Shown in pieces: positions 15,663 to 28,372 of a stretch of 64,000 nt of DNA (its first letter is position 1; every line of letters starts with the position of its first letter). The DNA comes from Atopsyche davidsoni. Its lineage: Eukaryota > Arthropoda > Insecta > Trichoptera > Hydrobiosidae. The position numbers were made by a program, and so were the translations under genes. The stretch spans positions 7,458,501 to 7,522,500 of the forward strand of contig JAILWY010000005.1 in the NCBI GenBank assembly GCA_022113835.1, given 5' to 3'. Under the pieces are notes generated by a model. It searched no databases. It worked only from the letters and a program-made list of their open reading frames with translations, and was not told where the DNA came from.

Positions 15663-15695
15663 GCCCGCCGCGTATCGCATTGTGATGCGGCGGGC
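15663..15695. repeat. GC-rich inverted repeat, 9-bp arms
   Basis: GCCCGCCGC (15663-15671) and GCGGCGGGC (15687-15695) are exact reverse complements around 15 bases; the inner CGCAT-TGTG-ATGCG can form an alternative smaller stem. It lies in a GC-rich islet at about 15520-15780. Confidence 0.7.
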
Positions 15696-17593
15696 GCGCG
15701 CCAGCCCGGCCGGCCTCGCGGCTCTTCATCAGCCCGACTCCGCCGGAACGAAACAAAACAAACTACCGCCTCGGACGTGCTTAGCACCTAACGCAATTAG
15801 CCTTTCATTCCTTAAATAAAATCCCCCAGCGAAATGGAACACTTTAAGTACACACTCCTAGCTTCACCTTTACTTGCTCAGTTGTATATTACAACTAAAT
15901 GAAGCACTCACTAACCGAATATATATACTATATATTTTCTGTTTTTGTACTATTGAGTACTATTGCTAAGCTTTCTGAACTTATCCCCAGTTTACCGTGT
16001 AATAATTTTTATGCCAACAATAAATGTTAGGAACGAATTTTGAATATATTAAGGTTCACGGCGACCTTGCCTCTGCGGAGGCCAATACGCTTCAAGAATT
16101 CATCGCGAGTATGAAATAAATTATCTCAAGGAAATCTTGCAGGATCCTCGAGATCTGGAGCATCTCGGCTCTAGGTTCGCGTTCCGCTCGTAAATAGAAC
16201 CGTCCCGCGGTCACGGGTGCCGGGCTCAGACTTTCAATTAAAAAGGTTCTCCCTTGTTCCTGCCGTCCTCGCCGAATACCGTTCCAGTTTCTTACCGAAG
16301 GATTGCGCAAGAGCTTTTTGAACGCGAATAATTCGCAAAAACTCGCTCAGTTAACCGAAATGCCATAAATGTATTTGCGTACACAATAGCCGAAGAGCCT
16401 AACTCGAGCACCGCAGTAACGTGTGTATCGAGAGGCGGGTCCTGTGCGTGCTCGTCCCTCACTGCGACAACCGATAGGCGCGCTCCAGCAGACCCGGGCT
16501 GGTATGATTCGGAGACATTAATTTGTATGCGATGTTCGTGACGCCAGACAATATTTCCGATCTACATTCTAAGTACGGCGTTGAGCCGGCTGAAGCGCCT
16601 GCTCTTTATGTTTCCCTTGTCAAACGGCGGAGATATCGTCAGGTCCGCGACATGCTTTATGTTTCGGCGTGCTTAGCAGACAGAAAGGAAAATTAATAAA
16701 CCGTTTGGACGCGAGTTTTCGGCGGATTTTATTTTCTATGTTTGTTTTCTGTTAGGCCTGTAGTTCCGTTCTCACGTGTAAAAAAACACTCCGCTTTGGC
16801 TCGGCCGCAAAATGCCTTTTTAACGAGATTACGCAGAAAAAGAAGGGTCCTCTTTAAATCTCCCTTCATTACGCCTGTTAGGAGCTCTGTTTTCATTGTT
16901 TTACTTGGCTTAATAAACCTCTCAGAATTATGGCTTTGCAACCTCAACTTAGAAAAAGTTACATGGCGAAAAAGAAAACATTATATATTTTGTTTCATCT
17001 TTTACGCGTGTAGAATTTTTAAGGAATACATCTGTTCACGTTAGCGAGTATCCGATGGGCGACTTGCCCCGTTCCGGCGGGCCTTGCCTCCGCCTGCCGC
17101 ATTTTCGTAAATTATCATATTTAGCTGTACCTGTTCAAAACATAAACTACACATTTACCTATTCCATTACTGGATATTTTCTTTATGTCAAACTTGGCAG
17201 TAAATCATATTTCATTTCTGCTACCCTGTTCATGCTAATTTATCCAGTTTTTGATTCGCAAGCCTGGTGTATTTAATACGATGAAAAACCACGTCCAGAC
17301 ATTTAATTTTCCAGGGTGCATTGCGGTCACGTTTATGTAATAGTTGTGACTTTTAACTGAATAGAAAACGACGCAGAGAGATAATTGGTTAATTCAATGG
17401 CCACAATACTCGTGGGATGTCAATCCGTATCTTTCTTGCACAAAAGTATTTATTAAATCTTGTAATTTTTTTACTCATTAAGGCTTTCGTGTGCAAAACG
17501 ATAACAATAGTAACCAAATAATTAGTATATTAATTCTAAAAAACTTTTTGCTTCAATATGAATATATAAGATTATTTATTATATTTATGAAAT

Positions 17594-17645
17594 TCAATAT
17601 TTTTGACAGAATACTTGGTGGAATTATTCCATTTTAATATTTTTG
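17594..17645 (+). repeat. Dispersed repeat fragment, copy 1
   Basis: Contains TCAATATTTTTGACAGA, then an ACTTG-TGGAAT core and TCCATTTTAATATTTT. It closely matches 42793-42840, apart from a short indel and a few substitutions. It runs directly into the perfect hairpin at 17637-17674. No full element could be outlined. Confidence 0.55.
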
Positions 17646-17674
17646 AATAAAATATTTTTTTTATTCAAAAATAT
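17637..17674. repeat. Perfect 16-bp inverted repeat with 6-base loop
   Basis: The arms ATATTTTTGAATAAAA (17637-17652) and TTTTATTCAAAAATAT (17659-17674) are exact reverse complements around the loop TATTTT. It lies at the 3' end of dispersed repeat copy 1 and may be the terminus of a degraded element. Confidence 0.8.
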
Positions 17675-18901
17675 AATTATATTTATATAACGATTTCCCT
17701 CATTGTAGCAAAGGATTCTCACCGCTGAATTTGCCCTTTCAAAGCGTCTAAGCGTAAACTTGTAAGATTAAAATATAAGTTTAATTGATTGCCGATTTTG
17801 TTTTTCAACTTAGTAAATGAGTAGTTGCGGACGCCCAGAGCTAGCCCCGCGGTGATTCGGCAAGGCGGCGACTCGTCCAGCCCGGGAGCCCGAGCTCCAG
17901 CAGCGCGCGCTGTATTTCGGTGAAAGTATGACGGCGCATGACGCGCGATTTATGGCCCGGCAATACGGGAGGAATGCCGGTTGTTACGGAGGCGACGGGG
18001 ACATATGCCGCCGAGCCCCGCGATTGAACAATGCTCGGGGAGCAACCGGGCCAAGGGCGCCGCCGAGTGTCCTGACAAATGCGTGCGATACACGCCGACT
18101 ACCTCTGAGAAATCAAAGGAATCCCTCATATTGCGCGCGAAGATTGTTCGCTTATTTTTTTTGTATTAAAATCTAAAAGATTTTTATTTCAGTGCATTTT
18201 TTTTATTTTCGATCAAATGAATCTTTTTATAAACTGTATTACTATAAAAGACCAGTTATTTTATTTTTTTAATTAAACTGCAATATGTCACCTCACGGGT
18301 AGGAACAATATTAATTAAATTTTAAAAAACTCAATATGTCTTAAAGGAATGTCCAAAAAATAATAATTTATTATATATTTACATAATCGGAGGACCATAA
18401 ATATTGTCTTATTTAATGTACGCAGCAACTTCATGACTTTTTTATTTGTTGAGCAAATATCACATTGTAATATTTATATTACTGTTGATTTTATTTTAGT
18501 ATGTTTATTTCTTTAAAAAAAAATTGACAAGAATTTTTTTTTCTCGTGCGTGAAAAGATCGTAGCTGCTTTTTGAGTAGTTTCCACCTGACTAATAAGTC
18601 CACCTGCTTAAAAAATGCCTAAAACACTCCTGTGCGCAAACATCTCGGCGTTCACGTCTTACTCGCATTATTTATTGCGCAAAGAAAGCATAAAGCACCT
18701 CGCCTCCCCGACCCCGGACATCCCACCGCGCAGGCTGACGAGGTCGCTATGCTCGGAGGTCTTTCACAGTCACAATACAATTATTTCGATTACAAACTAG
18801 GAATTCAATTATCTATTACTTTTCTGTTTTAACACAAGCCCTGGAGAAATAACACTGAAATGTTCCTGATACATCAGCAGTAGAATAGATCACCACTCTA
18901 G

Positions 18902-18958
18902 ATGAATCCAATTCATATTATCAACAAAATGGATTCATTGTCCTATTATCATGACAAT
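18902..18958. repeat. Two adjacent short inverted repeats
   Basis: ATGAATCCA (18902-18910) pairs with TGGATTCAT (18930-18938), and ATTGTC (18937-18942) pairs with GACAAT (18953-18958). The two stems compete for the shared bases 18937-18938. Nothing else marks this as an element. Confidence 0.4.
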
Positions 18959-21610
18959 AAGAACTATTTATTAGTCAAAATAAATAAGTGAATAGGATAC
19001 AGAAATTGTATGCCATCCATATTTAGCAAAAAGACGCATAATTAGATATAATACATATATTTTTAACATCTTACTTTTTTTTTCACCACGAACAAAATAT
19101 ACCATCATTAATTCTACATTGCCAAGAAAAGTTGCAGGCTGAGTAAACTTCTCACACTCTGAAGTCAATAACGTCTGGCAGTTCGCGGTGTGTCGGTAAT
19201 CCTGATTGGCTCACATTTAATAAAGTATATCCTAAGAGGACTAGCGTATCGATAGTATTGTTCCTTTTTATTTGTTTGACAGAATATATCTCTAGTGGCA
19301 CAACTCTCAAACACGTAGTACTGCGACAGCCTTGTTTGAGCGAAAACTGTATCGTTAAGGGACCAAAGTTACTTCTTGTACGTTATTACTATATAAATTA
19401 TATTGACAAGGTATTTTTTTTTTTTAAATTAAATCTTTCCATTTAAATATTTTAACTAAATGCGGCTTCACTAATACGACTTACAAGTAAAGTTCTAAAT
19501 TCACTTAACGCCTGTCTGGCTGGTCCCGTGCCAAGGCCCTGATCCTCGCCACGAAGTTGATTAAATTAGCCATATTTTGACGCTCTTTTGGGACCATTAA
19601 GGACGATGGCTTTGCCTCAGGACCTGCTGGGTGCCTATTCCCCGGAGGGTATGCACTTCTAACAGTCAACGATTAATTCAAAAGTTAAAGATAATACATT
19701 CTAAAAATAACTATTTTTGTAAATATATGTCACTATCGATAAATGCCTAAAACCGATCTATGTTGTCAGACTATTTCATAATCATATTCGTTCATTTCCA
19801 CTGAGATATGCGCTACTTATTCCGGAAATTCAAAGGGGGTTAATGGGGGTTAAGCTCGACCAATTAACGCGGTGTATTGGAGAGGATTATGTAAAGTTAG
19901 TGCTTAATGCATGAACAGCGCCAGTTTCAGCAGGTGCTATAACGTAGGCAGCGGTCGTGTCTACCAGTAGCTCATTCAGTAATAATGTGAATACACACTC
20001 TCAAATATGTAGTTATTTTGTTTGCAATTTAGTGCTAAATAGGAACTTTTTTTGACAGTTTGAATAAAAATAACTTACACATCGAATTTAACTGTAACTT
20101 TTCTGAAATAAATTTATCTTCAGTCATCAGCTTACAGATGGGCAAATTTTCATGTGGTGATTCTGGTGATTCTTCTTTTTGATTCTGATGTGAGACAAAG
20201 TATTTTTTTATACTATTCAATATAATTTATACATACATTTTATAATTTTTTTTTTGTATCCACAACAGAAATATACGTCATTGAAGCAAATATTTATTCT
20301 CCTAGTCTCGTTTTTACGACATTTTTCACTTACGATTTTTATACGACTGAAAATACAATTTTCATCCAAATAACATCGTACACCGTGTGTGTACGTTAGT
20401 ACTTACAGGCGCCCCTAAACCGTGGCTCGGGACCCCACTAACTCACCCGTCTAGTCGTTTTAATGGCCCTCCCTCTCGGCTTATTGTATTTCAGTTTGTG
20501 CATGCGACATAAAAGTCTGCATACTTTATGAGATATGTAACGCTTTTCTAATATTTTTAAAATATCCGAAGCTTTTAACACTCGGCATCCTTAGTTTACT
20601 TTGTATTCAAAATGACACGAAAGTACACATTAAATTGTGTGTTGATTAACGTGAATTCTAAGCAAAAATATTATTTACGCAAAGATCTATTTTTATCTAC
20701 TCTATATATAAGGAACATAATTTTGTCATTTCTCAAAAATAAAGCTTATTTTTTAAAATGACACTATTGTGCCGTAAAAAAGTACCAGGCATTTTTATCT
20801 TTGCCGTCTTGTGATTTTAAAATCTATTATAATAACTTGCAGATGAGCTCGGTATTTCATAGTATAAAAAATAAAATATTTTGTTTACATTATTATTTGC
20901 TTTTTTGGTGCCCTTTGTTTAGTTTCACAAGAGTTTTGAAAGACTGCATATAAAAATCACATATATTAATTTATATATATATACACCTTTTGAAATGCTG
21001 TAGCTTTTAAGCCAAGGGAACTTACTTGTACATATGTATGTTTGGCAGTAATTACAATATATAAAATAAAAGAACCGACCGAACAACATCGCCTCACAAA
21101 TCTAGCTAGCGCTGTACTTGAACCCTCTCAAGAATGTAATTCTCCCTCACATGCACCCTGGAAAAGCCTCGGAGACCATTAGAGTCCCGAGCTCTGGAGC
21201 CCGCCTGACATGATCCTCATTTCTTATACCATTGTCAATGCGACGCTTAACTCCATGCCCGCTGGATAATGCACAGCTTAACCTATGCTATTATATTTTT
21301 TATGAAATTAATGGGATCATGTATTCTAAAATAATAAAGCTCACCAGACATGAGATAGAATTTAAGAGCATCTATTACGTTCCGTGTACTATCATAGTTT
21401 ATATTATAATATGAGTTGAAATTCGCCATAATTTTTTAGCTGATATATTTATTTTAGAGGAGAAATTTATATGCGATTTTCGCTAATTAAAAGATTGGCC
21501 TGCAATATTGAATTTAAATATGACAGACTGCGTATAGTGCCAAACGGCTTTACATTCCGGGGTAGACTTCCATTCTGCGCTTTCACCCCAACTTGCAACC
21601 GAGCTCGGCG

Positions 21611-21640
21611 TCCGCCACCCCCGCCACCCCCGCCACCACA
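21611..21640. repeat. C-rich repeat built on CCGCCACCC
   Basis: About three imperfect 9-bp units (CCGCCACCC) within a short GC-rich patch. In one frame it gives a poly-proline run at the end of a 62-codon open frame (21471-21659) that otherwise has no sign of being coding. Confidence 0.8.
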
Positions 21641-23070
21641 GCCGACCGCTTACCTTTGAAGTTCGTCTAGCTCGACTCGTATTTTTCGTAGCAATTAACA
21701 ACTGCAGATCACTTTAAAAGTCTAATAACCTATGGAATTTTTTAGGCTCTCCGCCTTTGATGCGGCTTTCTGTTATTAAAAAAAATATTTGCACCAAAGA
21801 GACTTTATACGTTCAGCATATTTAATTAATTTTTAATACTATACCGTAACTGAAATTTCATTTGGTATTTATTTTATGCTCTCATATATCATGTACGTGT
21901 ACCGCACATTTTTTCTTTTTTGTTTAATATCTTTAGTGTATCTTATTATATGTGTCTTTGGCTAAATGTATTTGTTAAAAAAGGGGAAACTAAATATAAA
22001 TGTATATGTCATGTTATCGAGCAGGGTGAGTAGCGCTTGACAAGTCTTTTCTTCTGGGCTCTTAAGCTTAGTTTCAGTCTTGTGTTGTAAAACAGGTCAC
22101 AGATATTCTACTTTTTCTCTCTTCTATCTTGCTGGGAGACTCTTGACAGTCTTGCGAATACACGGAAGTTGTTCTTTCATATTCTCTAAGAAAATAAACT
22201 TAAAAAATCGCGATACTAATACAATAAGATTTAATGATACAACATGTTAAAAAGGTTCTTGAAATATGTAATGAATATCATTTTTTAAAGATAAATTTAT
22301 AATATAGCAACAATATATCGTTTGTCTTCTAGTTTATTATTTAAAGTAAAAATAAAAGGACTAGATGCCAATGATATAAATATACATCTCATTTTTAATT
22401 TCAAGCAGACAATAAAATGACTGAGTTTTCTATGAGCCGGTCACGTTTCTAATGAGGGAAATTAAAAGTGATATTGTGCTGTTATCAAACGACAAAAATG
22501 ATGCTGCCCATGGATTGATGAGGGGGATGGGCGCTGCAAATGTAACTTCTGTTATTAAGTGGAGATAGGATTGTGTTAGTGTGCAATCCTAATTTGGATG
22601 CTTCTAGCTTCAATATCGTATAAAAGTATAAACATGTCTAAATATCTTAGAACATTTCTTTTTTTATTGATAGTTATATTCGTTTTGTTTAATGGTGTGA
22701 ACGAAGATAAATTAAGCGTCTGCCAAGTATTGACAGCATTTCCGAATCAACTATAAATATAATAAAGGCATTAGTAAAAATTAGCTAAAAAGTTTAAACC
22801 CCACTTTGAATGTGAACTTTTACTATCTGAATGTTATCAATGTATTGAAAAAGATTACCTCCGGGCTTCTAATAAATATTCGCGAAACGCCGAAAATTCC
22901 CAATATGCTTGCGTCAAAAGCGTCCATTTCGAAAACCGTCAAACTATGAAATCTGATCTTTCACGTCGTGCGAATAGAGATTCAACACGTTCCCGATATT
23001 TATTCACCGGCGGCGAGGCGGGCCGGGCCGAGGGAGCAGCTCCCGGAGTGTCGCGGCGGCCCCGCAGGAG

Positions 23071-23103
23071 CCCTCACCTGCCTCACCTCACCCACCTCAC
23101 CTG
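23071..23103 (+). repeat. CTCACC-rich patch with two CACCTG E-boxes
   Basis: Irregular repeats of CTCACC/CCCACC with CACCTG at 23075-23080 and 23098-23103, at the end of a GC-rich islet (about 22990-23110). CACCTG is the site class bound by Snail- and ZEB-type repressors; function is not shown. Confidence 0.6.
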
Positions 23104-26100
23104 TAAATCTGGGGAATGGCTCGCCGTATTATTTAGCGGGGTGTTTGTTTTTGTTAAGGGATGCGCCGGGATTTGAATTATGATCCCGGGACTGTTGAGG
23201 GCGTGCTCCGCCAACTGCAGCGCTGGCTTTGCAAATAGTACGTTTCGAAATAAAGAAAGACTAACCGTTTTGTTAAATTTAAATGTACAGCCAGGCACAT
23301 TACGCGTATTTATTGTAAAAATATGCACAGGATTCTTTTAAATATATGCTGCACCATTTTATGTTACTCACTATTCTTTGTGAAGGAGGATTTTGCAAAC
23401 GGTACGTGTGTTTCATAGAATGTGTGGTTTTGTATTGTAGACGTTGGAGTTCACGATTGAGGCTTACTTTTCGACCGCTTCTGCCATTATAGCAAACTTT
23501 TATATCCGGCTGCAATGTTCCAGCGCTCGAGCCGACTTTAAGCAAAGCTTGTAATGATGTACAACGTCACTATATCTTTGATTGATATTTTAGAAAACCT
23601 CAAAAATAAAATATTATTATTAACTTCTAAACCAAACAAACTTTTTTTTTCATTCATAACTTGATTCTTTAAATAAAGGGATGCTGTAAACTAAAATTAT
23701 ATTTATTTAAATATCGATTATACTGTACCTATGAAGTTCAAAATGACACCATTAGAAGAACGCGTATAATATATAGTAAAATAGCATAATCGCGATAGAA
23801 TTTTTTTTTATTGAAAACTATTATATTTATCAAAGAGAAATCGTGTCCTACGTGATCCCATGAAACTTTGATCACATCAAGGGAACTTGCCTGACTGTAG
23901 CCGCGAGTGTGCAGCCGAGCTCGCGTGAGGAGCTGCACGTCGGGAACGGTTCGCAGAGCCATCCGTCTGCTTCAGCTTCGCGGAGGATGTTATCACTCAG
24001 TATTTATCCTACTGGCAATGTAGATTTTATTTTTCTCGTGAACCTACAGTGGAATTGTATTTCTGTTACAACACGCGAGTGAGCTGCTATATCTTGTTTG
24101 TTAAAAATGTTTTTCGATAAGCAAAACAAATTTCCAACAAGATTATGGCTTCGGCGCGCTGTACTGCGTACAAAAACAGCGTTGAAAGTTTAACATTCAA
24201 TATAAAAATAATTAAAATCGCTCCATTGATTGTTTGAGTTGTTACACTCAAGTTGATGAATTTTGAACTCTTTTGATCTGAGCATACTTCGTTATTGCGT
24301 AAAATAAAATATACGGTGATTAAAAAAAATCATTTGTTTTTAGGTTTGTATATCTGCTTTCCATACTAGTTTTAATGTCATGTTTTGTGTGACTATTTTA
24401 AAAATATTAATAAAGTAAACCTAATGTGTCTGTTAAACAATTTATTATATTGTAAAATAAGTGATATTAAATTAGTTATTATTTTTTATATGTGCTCAAA
24501 AAAATAGTAGTTAGCTAAGAGTATTATTTATAGCCAGCTTTATCTAATTCTAAAGAATTGAGCTAAAGCTCAAAATATTTTTCTTAATACGAATGCTTCC
24601 TTATTACGTTGTTAGATATATTAACCTGGAAAAAATGCAAATATGCATAAATCAGTTATTCAATCTGTTATTACATAATACTAAGAAATCTCTCTGGAAT
24701 TTTGTGCAAACAGGACTTCAATAATTGTAAAAGTTTGATACGCGTATTAAAAAGAGCCTCTCGCCATTTTTATTTCTTTTCAAATGTTTGTTTGATATAG
24801 ACTTCAAATATTTCAATTTACCTTAAAAGGGTGGAAATCGTGGCATTCCTTTAGGCTGTTGCGCGAGCGCGCACTGGTTTCCATTTAAAGATAATATTTT
24901 TTAATTTGCAGTACCGAGCCTCAGCCGCCTCGCCGACCTCGTTCTCTACTTTAAAGCAGCCCGTGTCTATTTTGTGGAAAGCCTTATCGAAATGTTTTTA
25001 TTTCGTTCGGATTGCGAGCCGAATTTATCGCAGGAAATTTATGCTTCCGAAGAGTCAATTTACTTAATATCGCTCTGATTGTTCAGATTGATTTATATCG
25101 TGTACCTTTAAATTTACCTTAGCATTTCTTTGTTGATACGTGAATAATTAAATGAATCCTTATATAAATAAAAAATCTTTATCTACAATTATTTTTTCAT
25201 GATGAAACGTTCTTTACTTTTTTAGACCAAATTATTTTATTTAACTTATAATTAGAAGTGAGAGTCAAAGTTTGTATTAATTTTCATAAAGATTTATGCG
25301 ATATTTCTCAGTTATTTTATTTGTAGTTTAACGTTAATATTTAGTTTTTTTGTCATTCTTGATACTCCGAGCCTAAAGTTTCAACATATTATAATTTTTT
25401 TTAGGAGTTTTACGTTTAACGATTTGAGATCAACTGTTTTATATTTCTTTTAAAGGTTCGTGGTCCAATTTAAATTATTTTTTTATATCCGTTACCATCC
25501 AAATCTCAACACGATGCATATACCGCTTATGGTAGCTCAAAGCTTCTTGTTGCATTGCAGTTGTACACTTCGCACCATTTCCATAGCTAATGTCAAACGG
25601 TAAAGAGCGCAACAAAGTAGCACAAGGATGACAAAGCCGCGCAAGTTATTCTGCCGTCAGTTCCCCTCGTATGTCATTGCGAATCCCGGGAAAGCCTCGC
25701 TCGACACACCGGGATGAGCAAACACCCCGCGGGGCGCCCGCCGGCCGGTGCAGCCCCGCGGGACAAGTTTATGCACTCTAAGTAAATTTCAGTAGCTTAC
25801 CATAAAATTTGGCCACAAAGACCCGAACGGCATCCGTGAACTTTGACTGAAATATAAAACACGCTTTGTCTTTTACACGGGAGGCGAATAAAGATCTGCG
25901 ATAATACTCTTTGAAACATACTGGCACAAAGTTTGCTGCTTCTTTGAGGCGCGATGCGGGTGCTGAAATTTGTGAGAAAATGGCTCGAGTTTTTATTACT
26001 TCATTGTCTTAATAAAATGTTTGAAATACTAGTCTTTTTTTTAAATAATTCAAGTTGTCAGAGTATAATTGTAGGAAAACAATATCCAATGATAACAATA

Positions 26101-26158
26101 ATAAAAAAAAACAATTTTTATGTAAAGTTAAAAGTAATACATCTTTTAAAAGAGTTTG

Positions 26159-26161
<3 letters not shown>

Positions 26162-26227
<66 letters not shown>
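26162..26227. repeat. (AT)n microsatellite, 66 bp
   Basis: Uninterrupted alternation of A and T. It creates an artificial Ile/Tyr repeat at the end of an AT-rich open frame beginning at 25954, which I therefore do not call a gene. Confidence 0.97.
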
Positions 26228-26233
<6 letters not shown>

Positions 26234-28341
26234 TAACGTAGCAACTGTAGGAAAAGTATCGGGTTTCACAGAAACCATTTACTTCGGCAAACGAAATACG
26301 AAATGATGCATGGTAATATTATGTATGATTTAAATTTGGTTCGATTCCAACTTTGCAGCCATAAAACATTTTTCTCAATAAACCATAAATTATGATTACA
26401 TTCTTTCCTATATTCAAACAGTCACATCATTCATAATAAAATTGTAAGTTTCCCTTCTGGCAGGTACTCGCGCCGCCCCGGCGACTGACTAAATTTATGT
26501 TCATTTGTCAACATCTCCCGGCCGGGCCGAGCGGCTGCTTTATCCTCGAAAGCAACAGCTCTACTCCGAGCACGCGTTTAGTATAAATCTATTTTATATC
26601 TATTTAACCCATTAAAACTTTAAGGGAGGTCAACTTTATGGCTTCCGGGTCAGTTATTCTGTTTAAAGTTTATATATTGAATAGGATATATTATTGTGTT
26701 TGATACTACTGAAAATAAATTAATACGTCAGTAAGTAAATTTTGTAAGAAGAATATAATAAAACTACCAACCGAATATTTTTTTTATGTTATGAAATTGT
26801 CTAGAAAGTTATGGCCGCTTTCGGTGTACGCTTGCTATAAAAATAATATGAGCGGTGAATATTGCGCTGGGTCTGCATGTAGCTTTATTGTGTTTTTACG
26901 TTTCCTTCTACTAGTAGATTTGGGGCTACATTTGTGTTTGCATTTAAAGGTAAAATGTAAAGTTTCACTTTTTATTCTCTCTACTTCTATGATTATGCTA
27001 AACAGGTGAGTTTTGAGTGAAACAAATTGCAGTGCTTTGACGGCTACGGCATTTCTCTCGCTTATTTCGTTCTCTCCGGGCTGTTGCAACTATCTCCGTA
27101 TTTTTATGCTCGGGTATAAAAGCTGCACTGAAGTTCACTGCGGGGCACGTGGAGGGCGCGTGCCCAAGGCTGATGCACTCTAAACACGGAGAATTCTTAC
27201 CACTGTAATGAAACTTGCCATATTCTTGAAGCGGAATTATTCAAGAAACCTTTTTTGTTTATCGCACACGCTTGCAAAATGTCTACATTTTATTTTATAT
27301 AACTATCAGATTGTTGAATTAAAACTCTAATTTATCAGTTACCTTGACTATCTTTTCCATTCAGTGTTTGTGTTTCATATTGACTGTGTGCCTTTCCAAT
27401 ATTTACAATGTTCTACAACGCGTACGCCCTTTGTATTGAAGATTTGTAATTCGTTTTTTTTTTATTGATAAATATCTCAAAATATTTTTTTTTTTCATGA
27501 AATTTTTGAGAATTTATTCGGTAAAACACCTAATGCCAAATTTCAGTAAATGTGAAACACTACCGCATATTCAATAAGATATCATAACTTATTGCATCAT
27601 ATACACATTTTAAATTTATTAACCTAAGTTTTATTAGCGCATTAAGTCCCATCACATTATTACTTACTTTTGGTGATCAAGATATGATAGATGAGACCCT
27701 ATTAAATGTACTAGGACTTATCATTCATCGCATATCAACAATATTAAGTCATTTTTACGTCTCATTTAACATCTGCTTAATTTATTTACTTTCCAGTCAA
27801 AACCTTTTATTTTAATTTTACGATGCTTTTGAGAATATAGAATTACAAAATGAATAGTATGAAGCGCTTTGAAGGTCACCTTCCAACGACCTCTTCCGCA
27901 TAAAATAGCGTAAACGGCTTGAATGGCCAGACGGACTTTTGTTCCATATAGGATAAAATATTAAATAACAAAGTTATTCTCATCGCCGTCTTGTAAAGTT
28001 GGAACAAACACTGGCTCGGAGCTGCTGTACACTTCTTGAATACATTTCACGGGCCGGGACTCACGGCGGGAGCGGCTGACAAATATACGCATTTGCGAGT
28101 CTCGCTTGACGTGCGCGTGCTGTGAACTGCATTCGGAACTTTTGATTGCATCTATTGTGTTGAACTATTTGACGTGTTAAATAACATGGTGATGTGAATT
28201 CTGTAACGTGTTATGACTCATCTACGTTCACTACAAACTCATTACTTGTGACACCTCTCCTGAAACACTAGTACATTAAATATGTTTTGCATACTTCATA
28301 CCTTATTGATAGAATATGTTTCAAGCATACTGCTGAAAAAT

Positions 28342-28343
<2 letters not shown>

Positions 28344-28372
<29 letters not shown>
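28344..28372. repeat. Short imperfect (AT)n microsatellite
   Basis: An AT alternation with one C at 28350; the uninterrupted part is 28351-28372. Confidence 0.9.

Larger units (their letters stand above)
4456..17593. other. Non-coding, AT-rich sequence with GC islets
   Basis: No gene supported. GC-rich islets lie near 5590-5660, 5930-6060, 9840-10050, 15160-15230, 15520-15780 and 16400-16700. The longest frame, on the minus strand at 15192-15572, has the length expected by chance and no domain. It holds the long (AT)n repeat at 6908. Confidence 0.65.

Noticed and set aside
15192..15756. Minus-strand frames of 126 and 78 codons
   Set aside because: Open because of the GC islet and random AT sequence; no domain and no splice sites linking them.
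25954..26232. 92-codon frame ending in Ile/Tyr repeats
   Set aside because: The tail is the (AT)n microsatellite read as codons and the rest is ordinary AT-rich sequence.
26338..26348. tRNA B-box-like GGTTCGATTCC
   Set aside because: The flanks do not form an acceptor stem, D arm or anticodon arm, and no A box lies at the right distance. A similar word at 31586-31595 fails for the same reasons.
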